Positions 42,469 through 52,392 of a stretch of DNA of 64,000 bases are shown one piece after another. The notes beneath the pieces were generated by a model, which was not told the DNA's origin, ran no database searches, and was given only the letters and a program-made list of their open reading frames with translations. The position numbers and the translations under genes were made by a program. The DNA is from Actinacidiphila oryziradicis. GTDB lineage: Bacteria > Actinomycetota > Actinomycetes > Streptomycetales > Streptomycetaceae. Location: positions 248,001 to 312,000 of the forward strand of contig NZ_SUMC01000002.1 in the NCBI RefSeq assembly GCF_005047355.1, read 5' to 3'. The first letter of the stretch is position 1; each line of letters starts with the position of its first letter.

Positions 42469-42585
42469 TTGAGTCCGCCCCGCAGACGCAGGAAAGTGCG
42501 GAAAAGCCTTTCGACGGTGTGCCTTCCACTCGCGTGCGTACTCTACCGCCGTGACGGGCCGGGCCCGCGTGTCCGACCGTTCGCG

Positions 42586-42951
42586 TCACAGAGGCGCCAT
42601 GTAGGCCCGACCACACTGGGCTTCGTGAACGCTGATGTAACGCGGGAACAGTGCGTTGAGGCGGGCCGCGCGGAAGAGCAGCTCGATGCTGGGGTGCGTG
42701 TAGACCACCCGCGTCCATCCCCCGCGCTTCTCGTTCCGGTCCCGCACGGCACACAGCTCGCCCAGAGCGCTGCAGTCCATGAAGGACACCTCGCTGAGGT
42801 CAACGACCAGCCAGGGCAACGGGTTTGCGTCTCCCGGGCCTCGCAGGTCGGCGGCGAACGCCGGCGCCGTCATCAGATCGAGTTCTCCGATGGCCCGGAC
42901 CACCCGACAGGGCTGCATGAGGACCGGGTCCAAGGCACCCATCCGATTCAT
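42586..42951 (-). CDS. STAS-domain anti-sigma-factor antagonist
   Basis: The 121-residue protein has the STAS fold: VRAIGELDLMTAPAFAADLR and VVDLSEVSFMDCSALGELCA, with the Ser of MDCSALGE at the position phosphorylated in SpoIIAA/RsbV. It should release a sigma factor from a SpoIIAB-like ATPase. The ATG at 42951 is preceded by AGGAGAAGGAG; a second ATG nine bases on (42942) has better spacing. No partner sigma gene lies next to it. Confidence 0.85.
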   Translation of the reverse strand: MNRMGALDPVLMQPCRVVRAIGELDLMTAPAFAADLRGPGDANPLPWLVVDLSEVSFMDCSALGELCAVRDRNEKRGGWTRVVYTHPSIELLFRAARLNALFPRYISVHEAQCGRAYMAPL

Positions 42952-43076
42952 CTCCTTCTCCTGCTCTTCCTGAATGAGGAATGAGGTTGCGAAGGAAGCC
43001 GGGTTCACGGGCGCCGCAATATCCAAATGGTAGCCCATGCACGGCCGTACACGGAGTAAATGTCATATTTCACAAT

Positions 43077-43745
43077 CTAATGACCACTTGTGATCAGTTG
43101 CGCTGCCCCGGACCGCGTCGCTCGAGGGCGCGGGAGGCTCGGCGTACGCCATGCGCGGACGTACGCCGAGCAGCTCCACCCGGCCTCTAAGTTGTCGCCG
43201 GCCCGACGGCGGCGCAGGGCGAGGAAACCGCCGGCGATGGCCAGCATGCCGGTGGCGGCGACGGCCGCGATGTCGCCGGCGCCGGTCTCGGCCAGGTTGC
43301 CACTGGTGCCGCCCTGCGGCTTGGTGCCGTCGGCGCTTGCGGCGGTCGTGGAGGGGGACTCGGTGGCGGTGCCGATCTCGGACGTGGACGCGGACGCAGA
43401 GGCGGAAGGGGAAGGGGAAGGGGAAGGGGAAGGGGCGGAGGAAGAGGCCGAGGAGGAGGCGGTAGCGGCCGGGGCCTTCATGGCGGCGGCGGTTGCCGCG
43501 GCACGGGTGAAGGCCAGGGTGCCGAAGCCGAGATGGTCGAGGCCGCCGCCGGTTCCGTAGTCCCCGCCGCCGCCCTCGGGCCTGACCTTGGCGGCCATTT
43601 CGCTCGCCTTGGCCGGGGCGGCGAACGCGGGAGCGGTACCGGCGCCGATCACAGCGGCCCCGATCCCGGTCGCTCCGGCGATCCGCAGCAGGCTGCGGCG
43701 GCTCATCATGCCCCGGCTGATGTCCTGACCCACTGACTGACCCAC
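43077..43745 (-). CDS. Tat-exported surface protein with LAETG sortase motif
   Basis: The 222-residue protein starts at GTG 43745 (AGGAG seven bases ahead). It has a Tat signal (SRRSLLRIAGATGIGAAVIG, ending AFAAPA), a Ser/Pro/Ala-rich stalk, then LAETG, a membrane helix AAVAATGMLAIAGGFLAL and RRRR. LAxTG is the sorting signal of Streptomyces class E sortases, so it is probably linked to the wall. A further 40 residues after RRRR, including a rare TTA codon at 43188-43190, are unusual. Confidence 0.8.
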   Translation of the reverse strand: MGQSVGQDISRGMMSRRSLLRIAGATGIGAAVIGAGTAPAFAAPAKASEMAAKVRPEGGGGDYGTGGGLDHLGFGTLAFTRAAATAAAMKAPAATASSSASSSAPSPSPSPSPSASASASTSEIGTATESPSTTAASADGTKPQGGTSGNLAETGAGDIAAVAATGMLAIAGGFLALRRRRAGDNLEAGWSCSAYVRAWRTPSLPRPRATRSGAAQLITSGH

Positions 43746-43905
43746 TGATTGGCTCCTGTGTCGGATTCGGTCCGTACGTCACAGGAGACGGGCGTGCGGA
43801 CCGGGGATAACAGAAATCGCTGCGGTTCCGCCGAATCGTGGTTACCGGCCTGGACGTGAGACTGTGGGGCTACGGCTCCATTCGCCTTCCACTTGTTGAG
43901 GCATG

Positions 43906-44145
43906 ATGCGTGTCACCATCGCCCGTCGGCACTTCTACCTCCACCCGATCGAGGTGGAGCAGGCGATGAGCGGAGTCAAGCCCGAGTCCGCCTCGGGTGC
44001 ATCGGTCAAGATCGGTGGCATCGCGTATCCGGTGATGCAGGTGGGCGCGGCCATCACACACCAGGACCGGCGGGACTTCAGCGCCCGTGAGGTGTACCTG
44101 GCGATGAAGACCCTGGGTTTCTCCTGCCGCACGGCGCCCTCCTGA
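43906..44145 (+). CDS. Small conserved hypothetical protein
   Basis: The 79-residue protein reads MRVTIARRHFYLHPIEVEQA, then VKIGGIAYPVMQVGAAITHQ and DFSAREVYLAMKTLGFSC. Its even composition and start (TTGAGG four to five bases before an ATG pair at 43903/43906) support a real gene. Similar small proteins seem common in Streptomyces, but I cannot assign a function. Confidence 0.75.
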   Translation: MRVTIARRHFYLHPIEVEQAMSGVKPESASGASVKIGGIAYPVMQVGAAITHQDRRDFSAREVYLAMKTLGFSCRTAPS

Positions 44146-44213
44146 GCCCTTCCAGGCGCTGCTGCCGGGTGCCGGGCCGCCGCCCGCGGCCTCTTGGCGC
44201 CCAGGCGTAGCGC

Positions 44214-47200
44214 TTACGTCGGTACGTTCCACACCCGCACCGTGCGGTCGTCGCTGGCGGTGGCGAGCAGACGGCCGGTCGCGTCGAACGCCATGGCGTT
44301 GACCCGGCCGGTGTGCCCGGTGAGCGTAATGAATCCGTCGTGGGCGTCGGTACGCCACAGCCGCACGGCGCCGCCCGCGCCTGCCAGGGCGACGGTGGGA
44401 TCGGCGGGGCTGAACGCGAGGGGGCCGTCCCAGCGCAGCCGGGAGGCCAGGGTTTCCTGAGCGGTGCCGGTGTCCCACCACCGCACCAGGCCGTTTCCGC
44501 TGACGGCGGCGAGAAGGCCGCCGTGCCTGCTGAACGCGACGGCGCCGTTGAGCCCGGGTGTCGAGCTCTTTTCGGAGGGCAGGGCGGCGAAGGCGGCTCC
44601 TTTGCGGAGGGGACTCACCGTGTACAGCTGGACGCCGCCGGCGCTGTTGACCGCGGCCAGGGTGCCGTCGGAGGGGTTGAACGCCACACTCCTGACGGAT
44701 TCCCCGACAACGTACTGGATCTGTTGGTAGGAGTCCCCGGCCCACAGATAGATGCCGCCCTGGCTGTCGAGGACGGCGAGGATACGGCCTCCGGGATGGA
44801 AGGCCAGCGTCCGGATGAAGGCCGACTTCGCAATGGTGAGGCTTTTCAGCCGCCGCCGGCCCTTGACGTCCCACAGTTCAACAGCGCCGTAACCGGTGGC
44901 GATGGCGAGTCCGCGGCCGTCCGGCCGGAAGGCGAGCACGGGGGCAGCCACGAATCCGGTGCCGCTCACGGGCCATCGCTGGAGGATGCTGTTCGCCCGG
45001 TTGCCCCAAAGCCGTACGGTGCCGTCCGCACCCGCGCTGGCGAGCAGTTGGCCGCCCGGCTGGAACGCCACCGCGAGCACCGCGGATTCGTGTCCGGCCA
45101 GGGCGGTCCGGGACATGTCCTTGGGCCAGGGGCCGGTGAAGGCGGTCACCGCGGCGACGGAGGAGGCGGCCCCGGCGGTGAGGACCAGGCGTCGTCCGAC
45201 GGGACGGCCCGCCGGCCCGGCCGGCGGCCCGGCGACTGCGGGCCCGGCGCCCCATTGGGCGGCCAGCGTCTCCTGGAGGCGGATGTGCCGGAACTGATAC
45301 ATCCCGCCGGACTGCCGCAGCAGCTCCCGTTCCCGGGCGTCGGCGAGAAAACTCATCAGCCGCCAGGGCAGCCGGCCACGTACCGCCAGAAGCAGCCGGA
45401 CCAGGACGAAGCGGGGCCACGCCCGGGTCAGCAGCACCAGGAGAGCGAAGACGGTGGCGGGGAGCAGCACGGCAAGCCCGAGGACCAGCGGGAGGCGGTG
45501 CCCGAAGTGCCCCAGCATGAGGTCCCAGTGGTACTCCGCGAGGAGGCTGAGGTCGGGGTCGCCGGGCCAGCCGGGCCAGTCGGTGAGCGCCCCGCTGATC
45601 AGGCTTCCGGAGAGGGTCCCGGCGGTCCATCCCAGCAGCCCGGTGGCGGCGATGACGGTCCCGGCCACCAGCGCTCCCACAAGGGAGGAGCGTCGGTCCT
45701 GGATGACGGACCACCCCGGGCCGGCCTGGCCCGCGCGGGTCGGTGGGGCGTCGAGCCAGTTGTGGGCCGCGAGGGCGAGGCCGACCACGGCGGCCATGGC
45801 GGCGGAGACCATGAGCATCTCGCAGTAGAGCTCGATGGAGGAGAAGGACCAGAGGCCGCCGACCGCGGAGAAGGAGTAGATGACGGCGAAGCCGATCAGC
45901 ACGGGTACGACGGAGACCGAGGTCAGCGCCAGGCCGGTCCTGAATCCGCGCCGCAGCCTGCGCCAGGAGCCGCGGGCCGCCAGGGACACCCGGCCGGGGG
46001 CGGGGTCCGCGGAGCCGTAGCAGACGACCGTGGCGAGGACCGCGAAGCCGCCGCCCACCAGGGAGGGCCAGCACATTCTGGAATTGGTAGTCGCCGGTCG
46101 CGCCGTTGACGAACACCGCCCAGACCGCCGAGACGATCATCAGGACCAGCCCCACACCGATGCCGATGCACGGGGCGACCCACAGGGACAGCAGCCGCTG
46201 GCTCATCCGCCACCACGCCAGTTCGCGCTCGCGGTGATCGTGGAGGTATACGGCCAGAAAGGTGAGCCACTGCCGGGCCTGCACGGCCGTCCATCTCCCC
46301 CGGAAGGCCCAGAGCCCGTCGTCGGGCTGGCCCGGGAAGAGCGGCACCGGGGCGTAGGCCGCGTCGACCAGCCGGTCGGTGAGGTGGTCCTCCACCGCGT
46401 ACCGGCAGTCGAACCTGGCGGTGTCCAGCAGCTCCGCCGGCTCGGCCCCGCTGCGCTGGTAGACGATCTGGGCCGCCGACATCATCAGGGGGGTGGACAG
46501 CGCGGTGGCCACCGGGCTGCCGGGCTCGGACCGCAGATGGTCGAAGACGGCGTCCCAGCCGATGCCCGCCGGCCATTCCATGTCCCCGAGATACGCGATG
46601 ACGTCCTCCGGCAGCACCGGCGAGACCTCGATGACCGGCGCCCGGCGCAGCACCGGTGCGCCGCCCCGGATGAGGTCCTCGTATTCCGCGGCCCGGCAGG
46701 TGACCGCGATGGGGCGTTCGGCGCCGATCACGTGGTTGATGGCCCGGACCGCGCTGCGGCGCGCCGGCTCGGGGATCTCGTCGAGCCCGTCGAGTACGGG
46801 CAGCAGCAGCCCGTGTCCCATCAGCGTACGTGGGATCTCCTCGCGGCCGTTGTAGTACGGGACGGCCAGCGTCCTGACGATCCAGTCGTCCAGCGACTCA
46901 CGCACCGGGTCCCAGGACGACACCGGCAGCAGCACCGGCACAGGGCCGCCCGCCTCGCGCACCGCCAGCATGCCGAGGGTGAGCAGGATCGCGAGCGCGG
47001 TCTTGCCGGCCCCAGGTTCGCCGAGGACCACCAGCCGCCGGTTCGGCAACTGCTCGTACCCCTGGGCCAGTTGCCGGATCACTGTCTCGAACCTGCCCTC
47101 GAGCCGGCCGTTCAGGCGCATCCGCAGCACCCTGGCGGCCGTCCCCGGCGGTCCGGCGGAGTCCGGATCCGGCAGGTCGGTGACATTCCGGGTGGTCGCC

Positions 47201-47529
47201 GACCAGGCCAGGGGCAACACCCGGGGGCTGCGCAGCCTGAGGATCTTCGCCTCGTCCAGCCACTGCTCGTTGAGCGTCAGCGCCAGGTCGTCGGCGAGCG
47301 CGGCCGGATCGGGCGGGGTCCGCTCCTGCCGCAAGGGGCCACCCAGGACGGGGGCCAGCGACAGAAATCCCAGAAAAAGACTCGCCACGCTGGCAATTGA
47401 GTTGTTGGTGTCCGCATTACCGGTCGTCATCATCCATACGGCAAGGCCGGTAAACGAGGACGCCGCGGCGGCAAAAACGCAGCGGCGGATGAGCCGATAC
47501 CGTCGTTGTCGCGAAGAGTCCCAGGTCAC
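44214..47529 (-). pseudogene. NACHT NTPase with membrane helices and WD40 repeats, frameshifted
   Basis: The upstream frame encodes two helices, then NACHT motifs: P-loop VVLGEPGAGKTALAIL (about 168-183), LLLPVLDGLDEIP (Walker B) and TCRAAEYEDL. Near 46075 coding moves one frame: the second part has several membrane helices and a C-terminal WD40 propeller (ASAGADGTVRLWGN, ATASDDRTVRVWNVP) ending at 44214. Deleting one C in CCCTCCCTGG would join them into a protein of about 1,100 residues. It is a STAND-type signalling NTPase. Start uncertain (GTG 47529 or further upstream). It may be a true pseudogene or a sequence error. Confidence 0.75.
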
Positions 47530-47907
47530 GGCACCATGGTGGGCGTTGTCAGGCCTCCGGCGAAGCCCCTTGGCAAAAAGGTCACTCCAAAGCCTGAATG
47601 CCCCGCTCCGGATTCCGCTGCCGCCCGGGGCGTACGTCAGCGGTAGGCGGCCGGGCCGTGTCCGGCCGATATCGGGCGGCCCTTTCGCCGCCGCCGTGCC
47701 CATGATCGTCCGGGGCCGGCCCGGGGGCCGGCGGCGGCCCGCACCTACCAGCGCCCTACCGGCTGTTGTCAAGAGGGAGGGGGTCGGGCTGTTCGCGACG
47801 GGATTCATATGGCAGTCTCACTTTCCACCGTCTTTCGCTTGCTTTCCCGTCGTCCTTCCCGTCGCCCCCCTACGGCCTTCGGCCGTACGACCGAAGAGTT
47901 GACCGCC

Positions 47908-48591
47908 ATGCGTTCTCTGCCCGTGGTCCTGGCCGCCCGCCTGCTGCCGGTAGTGGTGCTGGCCGTGGCCGGCTGGTCGATGACATCCCCCGCCGGGTCC
48001 GTACCGGTGGCGGCCCCGCAGACCGGGGCGTCCTCGTCGCCGCCCCCCTCCTCCAGCGCCGCTTCGGGCGGTGCCTCGGCCGGGACCGGGGCCTCGACAG
48101 GCACCGCAACAGGGAGCAGCGCCGTCTCCTTCAGCAAGCCGCCCGCTCCCTGCACGACGGTCCCGGTCGCGACGGTGAAGTCCCTGGTGCCGAGTGCGAA
48201 GACCGCCGGGACCGAACTCAAGGTCAGCGATCCGACCCGTCGTTCGGGCTGCTCGTGGAACGCGCTGAAGGGCTTCGCCTACCGCTGGCTCGACGTCTCG
48301 TTCGAGATATCGGGCACGACGCAGGAGGCCCACTCCTTGTACGGCAAGCAGGCGCAGAGCACGGCAGCCGTACTGGGCCTGGGAGCGGACGAGGCCTCGG
48401 TCGGCGAGAGCCTCACCACCCAGGACAGCCAGCAGACCCGCGAGTCGGTGGTCGTCGTCCGAAAGGGCAACGCGCTGATCACGGTGACGTACAACGGCAG
48501 CGACTTCGACACGAAGAAGGCCCCCGCCGCCGACGTGATCCGCCAAGGTACGATCACCGCCGCAAAGGCCGTACTGACGAAGCTAACCTGA
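47908..48591 (+). CDS. Secreted DUF3558-like protein (first of three)
   Basis: The 227-residue protein starts MRSLPVVLAARLLPVVVLAV, an export signal without a clear lipobox Cys, then a Ser/Ala/Gly-rich linker and a domain with PCTTVPVATVKSLVP and GCSWNALKGFAYRWLDVSFE. These Cys-containing segments are shared with the proteins at 55106 and 56001. The DUF3558-like family is extracytoplasmic and of unknown role. Its end overlaps the convergent MarR gene by nine bases. Confidence 0.78.
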   Translation: MRSLPVVLAARLLPVVVLAVAGWSMTSPAGSVPVAAPQTGASSSPPPSSSAASGGASAGTGASTGTATGSSAVSFSKPPAPCTTVPVATVKSLVPSAKTAGTELKVSDPTRRSGCSWNALKGFAYRWLDVSFEISGTTQEAHSLYGKQAQSTAAVLGLGADEASVGESLTTQDSQQTRESVVVVRKGNALITVTYNGSDFDTKKAPAADVIRQGTITAAKAVLTKLT

Positions 48592-49056
48592 CGCCTCGCT
48601 CGACACCTGCTCACGCGGCCACGGCCGGCCGTCCATCTTCTCGACGCTCACATTGAACCGGGTGAGCAGCCGCACCAGATCGCGGACATCGTCCTCCGGC
48701 CAGTCCTCCACGGCCCGTCCCATGCTCTGCCGGCCCCACTCGCGGTCGGCCGCCACCCGCTCCGCGCCCTCCCGCGTGACGCTGAACTTCCGGGCGATGC
48801 CGCCGTCGGGGTCGGGAATGCGCTCGGCCAGGCCGTGCTGGAGTACGGCGGCGGTCTGCCGGTTGACGGTCGAGGCGTCCAGGCCGAGCGCGTCGGCAAG
48901 CTGGCCGATCGACATCGGGCCCTCGGTCTGGAGCCGGCTGAGCAGCAGATAGGCGGAACGTTCCAGCAGCTTCGGATTCTGCTTGCGCGCATTCGCCAGG
49001 TGATGGCGCAAGAGCAGGATGAGTTCACGTTCGAGATCACACAGTTCCTCGCCCAT
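48583..49056 (-). CDS. MarR-family transcriptional regulator
   Basis: The 157-residue protein has a MarR winged helix: LLLSRLQTEGPMSIGQLADA, LGLDASTVNRQTAAVLQHGL, then a wing IPDPDGGIARKFSVTREG. GGAGG lies six bases ahead of the ATG at 49056. It is divergent from an MFS exporter with a symmetric site between them (49124-49158), so it is the likely repressor of the exporter, released by the exported compound. Confidence 0.9.
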   Translation of the reverse strand: MGEELCDLERELILLLRHHLANARKQNPKLLERSAYLLLSRLQTEGPMSIGQLADALGLDASTVNRQTAAVLQHGLAERIPDPDGGIARKFSVTREGAERVAADREWGRQSMGRAVEDWPEDDVRDLVRLLTRFNVSVEKMDGRPWPREQVSSEASG

Positions 49057-49123
49057 CACCGGCCTCCTCCTGCCTTCCTCCGTCGTCACCCCCCTGATGG
49101 CGAGGCTACCCGCCAAAAAGGAA

Positions 49124-49158
49124 ATGTGCATGATACACACTGCATGTACAGTGCACAT
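49124..49158. promoter_or_regulatory. Operator region between MarR and MFS genes
   Basis: ATGTGCA (49124-49130) and TGCACAT (49152-49158) are exact inverted repeats 21 bases apart. Between and overlapping them lie TGCATGATACA and TGCATGTACA, near-direct repeats. It ends one base before the MFS start codon, so a bound MarR dimer would block transcription or the MFS mRNA may be leaderless. Confidence 0.6.
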
Positions 49159-49159
49159 C

Positions 49160-50614
49160 ATGTCCACCGCACACCAGCCGCGAACCGGCCCCGTGGTCGG
49201 CGTACTCGCCTTCGCCGGCATCGTCGTCGCCCTCATGCAGACCCTCGTCGTGCCGCTGATACCCCAGCTGCCGACGCTCCTCCACGCCTCCGCCTCAAAC
49301 GCCTCCTGGGCCATCACCGCGACCCTCCTCGCCGGCGCCATCGCCACCCCGGTCCTCGGCCGCCTCGGCGACATGTACGGCAAGCGCCGCATGCTTCTGG
49401 TCAGCCTCGCACTGCTGGTCGCCGGCTCGGTGGTCTGCGCCCTCGCCGACTCCCTCACCCCGATGGTCATCGGCCGCGTCCTCCAGGGCTGCGCCATGGG
49501 CGTCATCCCGCTCGGCATCAGCATCATGCGCGACGAGCTCCCGCCGGAGAAGCTCGGCTCCTCCATGGCCCTCATGAGTTCCTCCCTCGGCGTCGGCGGC
49601 GCGTTCGGCCTGCCCGGCGCCGCCGCCATCGCCGAACACGCCAGCTGGCACGTCCTGTTCTGGGTCTCGGGCGGCGTGGGCGCCGTCGCGATCGGGCTCG
49701 TCCTGCTCGTCGTACCCGAGTCCCCGCTGCGCGGCGGCGGCCACTTCGACCTCCCCGGTGCCGCCGGGCTCTCGGCCGGGCTGCTCTCCCTCCTCCTCGC
49801 CATCTCCAAGGGCGCCGACTGGGGCTGGGGCAGCGGCACGACCCTCGGCTTCTTCGGCGCGGCAGTGGTCATCCTGCTGGTCTGGGGACGCTGGGAGCTG
49901 AGTACGGCGGAGCCGCTGGTCGACCTGCGCACCACCGCCAAGCGGCCGGTCCTGCTGACCAACCTCGCCTCGATCGTCGTCGGCTTCGCCCTGTACTCGA
50001 TGTCGCTGGTGCTGCCGCAGCTGCTGGAGCTTCCGAAAGCCACCGGTTACGGACTCGGCCAGTCGATGCTCGCCGCCGGCCTGGTGATGGGCCCGTCCGG
50101 GCTGGTGATGATGGCCGTCTCGCCGATCTCGGCACGCGTCTCGGCGGCGCGCGGCCCCAAGGTCTCGCTCATGATCGGCGCCGTCATCATGGGCGCCGGA
50201 TACGGCTTCGGCGTCCTCCTGATGGACGCCGTCTGGCAGCTGCTCGTCGTCTCATCGGTCATCGGCGCCGGAATCGCCTTCGCCTACGCCTCCATGCCCG
50301 CCCTCATCATGTCCTCGGTGCCCCCCTCCGAGACCGCCGCCGCGAACGGGCTCAACGCCCTCATGCGCTCCATCGGCACGTCCTCGTCGAGCGCGGTGGT
50401 CGGTGTCGTACTGGCCCACATGACCACCACCTTCGGCACCACCACCCTCCCCTCGGAGAGCGGCTTCCGTACGGCACTCATCATCGGCGGCGCCGCGGCG
50501 GTCATGGCCCTCGCCATCACCGCCTTCATCCCCGGGCGCCGGCAGCCCACCCTCTCGGCGGCCGGCGACCCCGCGGCCACCGCCCAGGTCCCGGACCACA
50601 CCCCGGCGACGTAA
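49160..50614 (+). CDS. MFS drug exporter (DHA2/EmrB-QacA type)
   Basis: The 484-residue protein has about 14 membrane helices. Motif A is GRLGDMYGKRRMLLVSLALL and motif C-like GVGGAFGLPGAAAIAEHASW follows, as in proton-driven 14-helix drug exporters. The substrate is unknown. Translation from ATG 49160 has no Shine-Dalgarno sequence, and the operator lies directly upstream, which suggests a leaderless transcript. Confidence 0.9.
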   Translation: MSTAHQPRTGPVVGVLAFAGIVVALMQTLVVPLIPQLPTLLHASASNASWAITATLLAGAIATPVLGRLGDMYGKRRMLLVSLALLVAGSVVCALADSLTPMVIGRVLQGCAMGVIPLGISIMRDELPPEKLGSSMALMSSSLGVGGAFGLPGAAAIAEHASWHVLFWVSGGVGAVAIGLVLLVVPESPLRGGGHFDLPGAAGLSAGLLSLLLAISKGADWGWGSGTTLGFFGAAVVILLVWGRWELSTAEPLVDLRTTAKRPVLLTNLASIVVGFALYSMSLVLPQLLELPKATGYGLGQSMLAAGLVMGPSGLVMMAVSPISARVSAARGPKVSLMIGAVIMGAGYGFGVLLMDAVWQLLVVSSVIGAGIAFAYASMPALIMSSVPPSETAAANGLNALMRSIGTSSSSAVVGVVLAHMTTTFGTTTLPSESGFRTALIIGGAAAVMALAITAFIPGRRQPTLSAAGDPAATAQVPDHTPAT

Positions 50615-50683
50615 CCAGCCCCCGCCTATGCTGCTGGTGGAACCTCTAAACCGCCGAACCCGTACGCGAAAGGCGCCACCGCC

Positions 50684-51439
50684 ATGACCACCCGTACCGC
50701 CGTCGTCACCGGTGCCAGCAGCGGCATCGGCGCCGCCACCGCCCGCAAGCTCGCCGCCGCCGGCTACCACGTCGTCCTCACCGCCCGCCGCGCCGACCGG
50801 CTGGATGTCCTGGAGAAGGAGATCGCGGCGGCGGGCGGCTCGGCAGCGGCATACGCCCTCGATGTGACGGACCGCGACGCCGTGGACGCCTTCGCCCAAT
50901 CGCTGGACGGCGTCGACGTCCTCTTCGCCAACGCGGGCGCCGCGTTCGGCGCGGACCCGGTCGCCACCGCCGACCCGGCCGACTGGCGGGCGATGTACGA
51001 GGTCAATGTGCTGGGCGTGCTGAATTCCGTCCAGGCCCTGCTGCCCAAGCTCATCGCCAGCGGGGACGGGACGATCGCCATCCTGTCCTCCACGGCGGGC
51101 CTCGTGGTGTACGAGGGCGGCGGCGGCTACGCCGCCGCCAAGCACGGCACACACGCCATCGCCGGGACGCTGCGCCTGGAGCTCTCCGGCCAGCCCGTCC
51201 GGGTCATCGAGATCGCGCCGGGGATGGTGAAGACGGACGAGTTCGCCGTCAACCGCTTCCGGGGCGACCAGGACGCCGCCGCCTCCGTGTACGAGGGCGT
51301 CGCGGAGCCGCTGACGGCGGACGACGTGGCGGACACGGTGGCCTGGGCGATCACCCGCCCTTCGCATGTGAACGTCGACCTTCTGGTGCTGCGCCCGCGT
51401 GCGCAGGCGGCGCAGCACAAGGTGCACCGGGAGGGATGA
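50684..51439 (+). CDS. Short-chain dehydrogenase/reductase
   Basis: The 251-residue classical SDR has the cofactor motif VVTGASSGIGAATARKLA, NAG in VLFANAGAAFG, and the catalytic Ser/Tyr/Lys in LSSTAGLV and YAAAKHGTHAIAG. The Arg-rich TARRADRL after strand 2 suggests NADP(H). It resembles YdfG/serine-dehydrogenase-type SDRs. It lies 69 bases after the MFS gene on the same strand and could be co-transcribed. Confidence 0.9.
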   Translation: MTTRTAVVTGASSGIGAATARKLAAAGYHVVLTARRADRLDVLEKEIAAAGGSAAAYALDVTDRDAVDAFAQSLDGVDVLFANAGAAFGADPVATADPADWRAMYEVNVLGVLNSVQALLPKLIASGDGTIAILSSTAGLVVYEGGGGYAAAKHGTHAIAGTLRLELSGQPVRVIEIAPGMVKTDEFAVNRFRGDQDAAASVYEGVAEPLTADDVADTVAWAITRPSHVNVDLLVLRPRAQAAQHKVHREG

Positions 51440-51593
51440 GCTAGCGCTCCGCGTTGTGGCGGCCTGGGCTGCTTCGGCGGTGGCCCCGGCCTGGGTGGCG
51501 GTGTCGGCGGCCTGGGCCCAGGCCGCCGACGCCCACACCCGAGCCGGCGCCCCCGGCAAAGCCGCCGCCCGCAGCCACCTGCCGTAGCACCCC

Positions 51594-51839
51594 TCACCGC
51601 ACCAGCGCCATCCGCCAGAACCGGTGAATCACCTCCCGGTACCCGCGATGCGACGGGTTCCGCCCCACGTGCGCGAAGGCCCACCCCCGCGCCGCCTCGA
51701 AGTCCTCGTCCGGCGGCCCGGCCGCACCGCACGCCGTGCAACGGAACGCGAACACGATCGGGGGCGCCTCCTCCCCCGCGTCCGGGCGGATCGTCCAGTC
51801 GGCGAAGCGGATGACGGTGTGGGGCCCTTGCCCGCTCAA
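51594..51839 (-). CDS. DUF7848-type small zinc-finger-like protein
   Basis: The 81-residue protein reads TVIRFADWTIRPDAGEEAPP, then FAFRCTACGAAGPPDEDF with a CxxC knuckle and AFAHVGRNPSHRGYREVIHR. It is a Streptomyces-type small protein seen beside HTH/DUF397 loci. A TTG at 51839 overlaps the previous stop as TTGA, with a G-rich ribosome site, so it is translationally coupled. Function unknown. Confidence 0.7.
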   Translation of the reverse strand: MSGQGPHTVIRFADWTIRPDAGEEAPPIVFAFRCTACGAAGPPDEDFEAARGWAFAHVGRNPSHRGYREVIHRFWRMALVR

Positions 51840-52048
51840 CGCCCCCACCCCCGCACAGCGTTGGCGTTGACCTCCGCCACTTTCGCGCTGAGCTGTTCCG
51901 CCGCCGTGGCGGGGCGGACGTCCTCGGGCCGGGCGTCCCATTCCCGGCCGCCGCCCAGTGGCCGGAGCTGTACGTACGGGCCCTCCCGGCCCATGACGAC
52001 GCAGACCCGGCCCAGCGCGACATCCATCGCCAGCTCCCCGACAATCAC
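51836..52048 (-). CDS. Small hypothetical protein, middle of a coupled three-gene unit
   Basis: The 70-residue protein reads VIVGELAMDVALGRVCVVMG, REGPYVQLRPLGGGREWDAR and a helical tail AAEQLSAKVAEVNANAV. Its GTG start overlaps the previous stop (GTGA) and its stop overlaps the next start (TTGA). No family recognised. Confidence 0.65.
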   Translation of the reverse strand: MIVGELAMDVALGRVCVVMGREGPYVQLRPLGGGREWDARPEDVRPATAAEQLSAKVAEVNANAVRGWGR

Positions 52049-52251
52049 GCCGCCCACTCCCTCAGCGGGTCGATCAGCCGGGCCGCCACATCCGCGCGCA
52101 CCGGCGCGATGGACACGTACGCCCGCCCGCCCATCGGGGCGGCGCCGCTCGCGGCGATCCAGAACCCGGCCCCGGCAAAGCCGAGTTGAAGCTCCGCCGC
52201 GACCTGATCGCCGATGCGCCGGGCGTCGGCGTCCTGTGTTGCCCTGTCCAT
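52045..52251 (-). CDS. Small hypothetical protein, first of a coupled three-gene unit
   Basis: The 68-residue protein starts MDRATQDADARRIGDQVAAE and continues LQLGFAGAGFWIAASGAAPM and a basic/acidic C-terminus. It is divergent from the Scr1-type HTH gene at 52393, an arrangement common in Streptomyces, and may be regulated by it. No known domain. Confidence 0.65.
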   Translation of the reverse strand: MDRATQDADARRIGDQVAAELQLGFAGAGFWIAASGAAPMGGRAYVSIAPVRADVAARLIDPLREWAA

Positions 52252-52392
52252 TACGATTGCACCTCTCCGTGAGCGAGTAATGACGTTCCGTATGCTCAGC
52301 CTGCCCATCCGGACTTACGCTGACGAGGGTTTACGGCTCCACAGCCGCCCTGTGGAAATGGGTGCGCCAAGGTGCGACAAGGGAGTTGCCAG

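Noticed and set aside
51440..51593. Small Ala-rich frame after the SDR gene
   Set aside because: Low-complexity Ala/Trp/Val composition, no ribosome site and no independent support.
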